Shown here: piece by piece, positions 58,008 to 64,000 of the stretch
How the letters are laid out: the number at the start of each line of letters is the position of its first letter
Position numbering within the stretch: the stretch's first letter is position 1
DNA from: Dichomitus squalens LYAD-421 SS1
Lineage: Eukaryota; Basidiomycota; Agaricomycetes; Polyporales; Polyporaceae
Assembly: GCF_000275845.1 (NCBI RefSeq)
Contig: NW_006766886.1
Coordinates: forward strand, 543,573-607,572
Reading direction: 5' to 3'
DNA: 64,000 bases
Program-made: the position numbers and the translations under genes
The notes under the pieces: model-generated
Told to the model about the DNA's origin: nothing
Database searches by the model: none
The model's input: the letters and a program-made list of their open reading frames with translations, nothing else

Positions 58008-58374
58008 TTACCCGCCCGATACGGGACATATCACTGCGACTTCCTCCCCACCACGAAGAGTCACTTGAGTAGGATCCTCAACCATCTCCGCGTCCACCGC
58101 CCACTGGCTCTCCTCCAGCACCGACCCCAGCGATGTATTCGGATGGCGCGATGTGAGCAAGGCGGCCAGCTGTGTCAGCGGAAGGCCTGCGGGCGTGATC
58201 GCGTCAACAAGCGTATGTCAATCATGGACATGCACGCAGAATTGTTGAGTGCGCACTAGCTCCTTCGCCGCCCTGGTCCCTCGGCAGCTCGACCTCCTCT
58301 GTGGTCAGCCCTGTTGCGGTCGACGCCGCGGCAAAGTAGAGCACGGTTATCGATGGTGTGCGGAGAGCCGCCAT
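58008..58374 (-). CDS. MOCS2A: Molybdopterin synthase small subunit (MoaD/MOCS2A type)
   Basis: The sulfur-carrier subunit of molybdopterin synthase donates sulfur from a C-terminal Gly-Gly thiocarboxylate. Two exons: 58374-58257 and 58186-58008, intron 70 bases with GT..CGCAG, phase 1. Total 98 residues. The sequence has the beta-grasp marks: SITVLYFAAASTATGLTTEE at the N-terminus, LTQLAALLTSRHPN helix, DAEMVEDPTQVTLRGGEEVA, then VICPVSGG at the very end, with the essential terminal Gly-Gly. It is missed by long-ORF scans because of the intron. No other molybdopterin gene lies in the window. Cytosolic; needed for nitrate reductase and xanthine oxidase type enzymes. Confidence 0.9.
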
Positions 58375-58805
58375 GGCGGTGGGAAGTCAAGGTGCATGCT
58401 CACGGGATCGTAGGACCGACCTCAGCCTCGGTCGCGGTCGGGTAGCGGGGGCAGGTGTATGCTACATGTATTTCGTACAAGCACAAACATCCGTGCCAAC
58501 AATCAGTTAATCTCCTGTGCAGTAGTCAAGAGCTACCCGGATAGCATGAGCAATTCGCAACAGATCGTAAATCCAAGGTGTACCGTCGACCCCGCGGTGT
58601 AGCATCAAACAGTCCCATCCAAGCCTACACCCATGAAATTGCACCAACCAAAAGCGAGGCAATCCAAGCACCCACTCAAGCAACTAAGGCACGTCCGCGA
58701 CCGCCAGCAGGACCAGCTCCAGCACACCTGAACCCAAATCCGCCCCCACAGCGCACACAACCGCGCGGACCTCCAATCCGCCCCGGAGAAGACGCGCGCG
58801 CCCAC
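58375..58805. other. Intergenic region
   Basis: About 430 bases: MoaD promoter and 3' UTR of the next minus-strand gene. No ORF supported. Confidence 0.5.
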
Positions 58806-60874
58806 TCACCCCTGGTTCCTCCGCCAACTTTGCAAACTCAGCAGCCCCACAACCAACAGTGCCGTTCCCGCGCCGACGAGCCCCGGCAGGTACAGATACC
58901 ACGTCCGGTCCTCCGCGTTCCCCTCCGCGCCGCCCAGCTCGACCGGGGGCTCCTTGTGCACGCTCTCGACCATCGAGCTCGACAGCTCCTCGTCCGCGTC
59001 GTCGCTCGCGTACGCCGGCTCCTTCCGCCGGCGCCGGCGCATGGGCGGCGGGAGCGGGTCGTGCGCGGACGCGGCCTCGCGCGCGACGTCCAGCGTTGGC
59101 ATCTCCAGCTGCTGCTGGCCCTGCACCCGCTGGCCCTTCCGGCGGACCGTCCGCTGGTTCTGCTGAGGTGGTCGTTGTTGCTGCTGCGAGCGATCGCGCG
59201 GCTCACGTGGGCGTATCGCGAGCTCTGTCCCGCTGTCTGCCCCGCTCCCGCTCTCGTTGTCCTCGCTTTCCGTCTCCTCAGCAGGGAGGAGGGGGACGTC
59301 GAGCGCGGGGCTGAGCACCCGGGCGCGCACGAAGAACCGCGCGGCCTGCTCGCGGTCGCGGCGCCACGCCTCGGCGCCGTCTGTGCTCGTACCGGTGCCG
59401 GGGGGCGGGCCGGACATCGCGAAGGGCGAGCGGAGGGAGGAGAGGCCGGCGTAAGAGGAAGCGAGGAGCGAGGCTGCTGTGCCCTCGAGGTGGAGGAGGC
59501 CCGCGGCGAGGAAGAGCTGTGCGAGCCCGGAGGCGCCGCCTAGGCGGGAGATGTAGTACTCGGTGGATCCGCGTGGGGGTGTCGGCACGGAGGGGGCGGG
59601 GGTGGAGGCGGTGGTAAGCTGCCCTGCGGAGGGGACCCCTGACGGCGTGGGGGTGGACGGTGTGGGGAGCGTTGTGCCTGTTCCTGTCGCGTGTTCCGCA
59701 AGTTCGTCTGGCACGATCGTCGTGAGCGGAAGGTAGTGCGCTGTGAGACGGATGGCTGCTGACGGGAGGCGTGCTTGATGCCATGCCCGGCTACGGGCCC
59801 GAGTCGGTGAGTTACGGCGGCTGAGCAGGGACGGGAAGAAGACTCACATGAAGTACTCGAACGCGTCTTCTTTGGCCTTGCGAATGTCGTACAAATCTAG
59901 CGCAACTAGAACTAAGCTCGTCGGGTCCATGTTATAGGGCATTTCCGAGGTGATGTCCAGGAGCCAGGGGTATACGCCCGTGGGTGGTGGGGAGATGCTC
60001 TCCGGCACGGGTCCAATGATGAGAGATGGCCAGATGACGGAGTCCGCCTTCTCCAAGTGCAATGTCAGGAGCCTCCCGGAACCGGTGTGCAATGACTCGA
60101 GCGAAGAGAAGGAGGACGCATGGGGAATGTCTTGCGGGAGCCGTACGAGAGGTGAAGCTGCGAGCGGAGATCTGCGCACGGGGCGAGGCTCTGGAGGGAT
60201 TCCAAGTCGTTCATCCGCAGACGATGAGATTGGGGAGGACAGAGCAGGAGAGGAGATGACAGTGTCGTCCAGGTCGGATCCCGAGATTAGACCGGCTTCC
60301 AAGGATGCCGCGAAGCTGCTGGAGAACTCGGGGTCAGATATGACCGCGTATGACGACTGCGTCGACGTTGTCGATGCCGTGGACGTAGTACGCTCTCGCG
60401 GGGAGAGGCGGGAGGGTCGGGGCTCTAATTGCCATACTGAAGCCGCAGTGTCGACCTTGCCGTACAGTTGTCCCTGAAGCGCTGGTCAGTCAAGAGCCCT
60501 TGACGTACCCGGTCTCTATGCAACGTGCCTTCACTACTGGAGGTTGACCCCGAACTCCAGCGACAAGGTGATTCTCCTCGATGATGACCTGCACGAATTT
60601 GGCCGAAGTTACAGCTACTGCTGCGGGACGGGGAGAGCGAGACTCACGGATACTTCTTCCTCGACCGTGTCATACGGCAAGAGAACGAGGACAGTAGCCT
60701 ACATCAGGTTAAGCACTCTGACTTCCTTCAAGATGCGCCGTGAGCCACGAACCTGGTCGTGAGACTAACAATAACAAGGCGGGGAGCCGCGTCAGGCTTG
60801 ACACTGGCACGATGGGAGCTTGGACGCACCTGGTGCCATGAATATGATTGATAGTGATCGTGTAACCTATCCAT
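58806..60874 (-). CDS. CS/p23-like domain protein with C-terminal tail anchor
   Basis: Start ATG at 60874: MDRLHDHYQSYSWHQ, exon 60874-60830. Next exons give ATVLVLLPYDTVEEEVS then VIIEENHLVAGVRGQPP, GQLYGKVDTAASVWQLEPR: a beta-strand pattern like the CS (p23/HSP20-like) domain. A Ser-rich region (TTSTASTTSTQSS) follows. Exon 60302-59844 carries EAGLISGSDLDDTVISSP and ends MDPTSLVLVALDLYDIRKAK; the largest exon (about 59780-58806) has AWHQARLPSAAIRLTAHYLP, YYISRLGGASGLAQLFLAAG and helical repeats. The C-terminus is YLYLPGLVGAGTALLVVGLL SLQSWRRNQG in two pieces: one membrane span with a basic tail, so a probable tail-anchored protein. A co-chaperone-type role is inferred from the fold only. 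Confidence 0.72.
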
Positions 60875-61138
60875 GCTCGTCGGAGGCGTCTGGAGAGATA
60901 ACAGGAGGATGATGGAGGATATGAGGAGAGTTGAAGGAGGACATTCGGATCGGAGTGCCCCGACGGTTGTCTTGCCGCGGGACACGAGTGCTCTCCCAGT
61001 CGGTACGGGCACGTGTCCGCGCTTGCCCAATTGCCGAAGCGATCGGTAACAGGCGCTGGATAGGCGCTGGCCACAGCCGCGTGCAGATCCTGATTCGGAT
61101 TCCTGTCGCAGCAGCAGACTCGACTCTGCTCTCGCCTC

Positions 61139-62196
61139 ATGGCCTCCGTCGCCCCTTCCGCCGTTTACTCCGTTACCCCCTGGGAGATCTCCTTCCTCGA
61201 CCCCCTCAGGCAGTCTCGCAACGCCCTCATCATCCTCAACCAGCCCTTCTCCTTCCCCCTCCTCCGACGCCTCTGGTACTCCTCCGCCTGGCACGCCTGC
61301 GCAGACGGTGGCGCGAACCGCCTCCACGACCTTCTCAAGGACCACGACGGCAAAGACATCAGGCACCTGTGAGTCGTGCCCCAACGCCTATGTACGTAAC
61401 CTCGCTTCCCATCATCCTGACCGCTACCCGACCCGCCACGCGCCAGATACACGCCTGATCTAATCAAGGGCGACCTCGACTCCCTCCGCGTAGACGTCCA
61501 ATTGTACTACGCCTCGCGAGGAGTCCGCATCGTGCGCGATGAGGACCAATACGCGACCGACCTCATGAAATGCATCGCCTCGCTCGTCGACGACGAAAAG
61601 GCCGAGCGGCACGTCGAGGTACGCTCCTTGATTGGCTCGCCCCCTGCTGTGTCGGCACACGACCTCATGTCATGTCTCGTATCGACGTCTGCAGCAACAC
61701 ACGATTGTCATTCTCGGCGGCTTGTCAGGCCGGCTTGACCAAACCGTGCACACGCTCTCGCTCCTGCACAAACTCCGGCGGAGTCGGCAGCGCGTCTTCG
61801 TGATCACGGACGACAGTGTGGCATGGCTCCTCGACGCAGTGAGTTTTTGGTTTTTTCAACACACTACCTCAGCGGCGTTGCTCATATTGTCAATTTTCAG
61901 GGTGAACACCGCATAGCGGTTGATCATACTGCTTTCGGTCCCACTTGCGGCCTCCTACCACTGGGCGTCGACTCGACCGTCCTAACGACGACAGGACTCA
62001 AATGGAATTTGAGTGAGTGTATGTGCGTTGTCTTGATCACTACAGTTCCTTATGCCCTGTATGAATAGCTGACCAAATATCGTCGTTTGACGGATTGATA
62101 TCCACCTCGAATCACCTCCTTCCGGAGGAACCCGTCGTGACTGTGAAGACGACCAAACCCCTCTGGTGGACCATGGAGCTGCGGCCACTGGCTTGA
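61139..62196 (+). CDS. THI80: Thiamine pyrophosphokinase
   Basis: Transfers pyrophosphate from ATP to thiamine to make thiamine pyrophosphate. ATG 61139 (MASVAPSAVYSVTPWEISF), stop TGA 62194-62196. About five exons. Marks of the family: NALIILNQPF, ACADGGANRLHDLL, IKGDLDSLR, DEDQYATDLMKCIASL, ILGGLSGRLDQTVHTLSLLH, and in the C-terminal half GPTCGLLPLG, TTTGLKWNL and ISTSNHLLPEEPVVTVKT. The Asp residues in GDLDS and QYATD are those that bind Mg and substrate. About 270 residues, typical. It is divergent from the p23-like gene with only 264 bases between start codons, so they share a promoter region. Confidence 0.94.
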
Positions 62197-63014
62197 AACC
62201 CCTCACGCATTGAATCTTTCACGTGCGTCGCCGTTTGATATGTATGGATCATCTACGCGTGATACAGGGGTGTTTGTGAAATGTTGTATCATAATCAACA
62301 GGGTTCGGAACGCATTCCGTTGAGGAGTATACGTCTCTCCAAGGCACAGGTACTAGGTGCGGTTGCTCAGTTTGGTCCAGGATGGAAGTCAGTATATGCG
62401 CCTGCATCCCGACCTATCCTGTGCGCGTACCAGAAGGGGTCGAGTACCGACGCGCGTACAAGAGCTAATGGCCGTGCTCAGCCGTTGACCGTAGTACTCT
62501 CATATGTGCGATTGTCCGAGGGCGGCGACTTCACGAATGAAAGACGCATGCATGTCTCCGGGCTCAATTGGACAGCCCAGCCTCGTGTCGAATTGCCAAG
62601 GATGGCCTGGACTGCATCTAACGGCCACGTTCGGAATGCACGGTGGTCATTGCAGCGAGGGTATCAGGGTGAAAGGCCACGTCGTAAGGTTCGCTCGCAT
62701 ACCACTCATGCTTGCCTAGCTTGTATTGCATCGGGCCAGACGTTGACTGCATATGAGTCCTGGCGGAATACCGAGGCTTTGACGATACCGCGGCAAATGG
62801 ACCTCTTCAGCTGAATACGCCCCGGCCCTCGCACTCGGAATTCGGGATCCCGGCCTTGTGCCGCCTAGAAAGTGACAAGACGTTTGCCCACGATGGAGCC
62901 TATATGGTTCCTTCCGCCTAAACGCGGTCAACGGTCGCAAAATGGGGTAGGCGAAATGTCTCCTTCCCTGGCTGTGATGAGGACGCCGGTCAGTCTAGTG
63001 GCGCAGCGGAAGTC
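62197..63014. other. Intergenic region
   Basis: About 820 bases. A 177-codon plus-strand open frame at 62281-62814 shows no domain, signal peptide or splice partner, and I do not trust it. Confidence 0.4.
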
Positions 63015-63900
63015 TCAGACGAGAGACCGCGTGCCGCCACCATCGCCGAATGTCAACAGCCATGCGAAGTGCGCGAAGTTGTAGATGAATACGATCTCAA
63101 GCGGATCATTTGCAAGGACTCTTGAGTCGTCCCGCTTCCCTGTAGCCGCTCGTCTGAGCACGTATGAGAAGGACTGGGGAAGGGAGAAGGAGTGCGGAGA
63201 CTGGATGACGGGCATGGGTGATGTGCGGTTAGCGGGTTGGGTGCTCTCGAGGGGCTTGCTTGGAGAGGTTGGCGAAGACAGGACGTGGTGTGCATTGGAG
63301 GCAGACCGGCGGTTCCTCTCGAGAGGGGAAAGGGTGCGACCAAGCCATAGTGGATAGTGGCGGAGGGCAGCCAGGATTGTGGCGGAGGCGTGTATTGTGA
63401 CGGTGGGCTATGACTGCAGCGGGAGCGGGAGCATGGAGAGGATGATGGCCGATGTAAACGGAGAGACGGTCACGACGGTCGTTTTCCGACGACACTAGGG
63501 CTGGACGTGGTGGGGGCTGCAGCGCTGAAGCTTAAGGGTGGGATGATGCGAGGCAAGGGATCGGTAGCGGCGGAATAGGTTGTGACGGGAGCAGCGGATT
63601 CTCCTGCGTCTGATACGCCGTCTAGTCTTGTCATTTCAAGAGTTACTTTCAAACCAACAAGCTGCCGGCTTGGGGACAGCGAGCCGGACAAAGGGTGCCA
63701 GACAGAGGAACGGACGCCGGGGTGACGATCTCCTGGTAGGTAAGGTGGGCGCGTACTCGATTTTGTGCGGATTCAAGACTTGGTATACCCCTGCAGCCGA
63801 GCTCATTCTGAGCTGGTGTGAAGGGAAATATGAGCCTCAGAAATACCGGGGTAAAGATCAAGTACCACGAGCAGTTCAAAATTCCGTCCCCGTCAGACAT
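63015..63900 (-). CDS. Possible gene of unknown function (weak)
   Basis: ATG at 63900 begins MSDGDGILNCSWYLIFTPVF with a hydrophobic stretch IFTPVFLRLIFPFT. Farther on, one frame from about 63450 to 63015 is open and runs ATILAALRHYPLWLGRTLSP ... LRRAATGKRDDSRVLAND ... IVFIYNFAHFAWLLTFGDGG to a TGA. The two parts would need one or two introns, and the middle stretch (63690-63460) is Ser/Pro-rich. I do not recognise the protein. This is a coding suspicion rather than a model. Confidence 0.25.
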
Positions 63901-64000
63901 TTTGTTGCCATATACATAGGTCGAACAGAGGTTCCTCTGATGCCAACACTTAAGCTGAATAGCTCATTCGTATTTGCCTGTCGATGTTGCTGGTCATCCT

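Noticed and set aside
62281..62814. 177-codon plus-strand frame downstream of thiamine pyrophosphokinase
   Set aside because: No domain, no splice partner, uneven composition.

Overview
This window is nuclear DNA from a filamentous basidiomycete, most likely an Agaricomycete of the polypore type. Nearly every gene is broken by several short GT-AG introns of about 45-100 bp, the two tRNA genes carry canonical introns, coding DNA is GC-rich, genes lie 0.1-1.5 kb apart on both strands, and families that are common in Agaricomycetes appear (DUF6593, Hva1_TUDOR, GPI-anchored Ser-rich secreted proteins, fungal kinase-fold proteins). There are no operons, CRISPR arrays or prophages. All gene models were spliced by eye, so outer ends are firmer than some internal exon borders.

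Layout. 0-6 kb: 3' end of a DENND6-type Rab GEF gene, a MIM1-type mitochondrial outer-membrane insertase subunit with a histidine-rich insert, an intron-containing tRNA-Ser(GCU), a TIR element with TA target duplication that holds an assembly gap, and a small Tudor-like gene. 6-16 kb: VPS39/VAM6 (HOPS), an AT-hook plus SANT nuclear protein, and a decayed kinase-fold pseudogene. 16-30 kb: MEX67 mRNA exporter, a large ankyrin protein, a Myb/SANT-like protein, an intracellular LysM protein and a secreted EEP nuclease. 30-36 kb: accessory stretch with lineage-restricted genes of unknown function, two DUF6593 paralogues and an intron-containing tRNA-Tyr(GUA). 36-42.5 kb: a roughly 1,300-residue Glu/Pro/Ala/Val-rich protein with five spaced W-x-PSYSV-x-x-QG motifs and a C-terminal farnesylation box, followed by a GPI-anchored secreted protein. 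43-57 kb: PRMT5, a small ankyrin protein, a PAS-GATA (WC-2-like) factor, SDS22, a CCDC174 homologue and a metallo-beta-lactamase-fold hydrolase. 58-64 kb: a molybdopterin synthase small subunit (MoaD/MOCS2A type), a CS/p23-like plus tail-anchored protein, thiamine pyrophosphokinase, and a weakly supported last gene.

Most recognised genes are housekeeping genes (vesicle tethering, mRNA export, mitochondrial import, methylation, phosphatase regulation, cofactor synthesis) with no evident shared pathway. The best candidate for undescribed biology is the modular farnesylated PSYSV-repeat protein at 36.4-41.0 kb. Second-tier candidates are the His-rich MIM1, the p23-like/tail-anchored fusion and the intracellular LysM protein with an N-terminal cysteine cluster.
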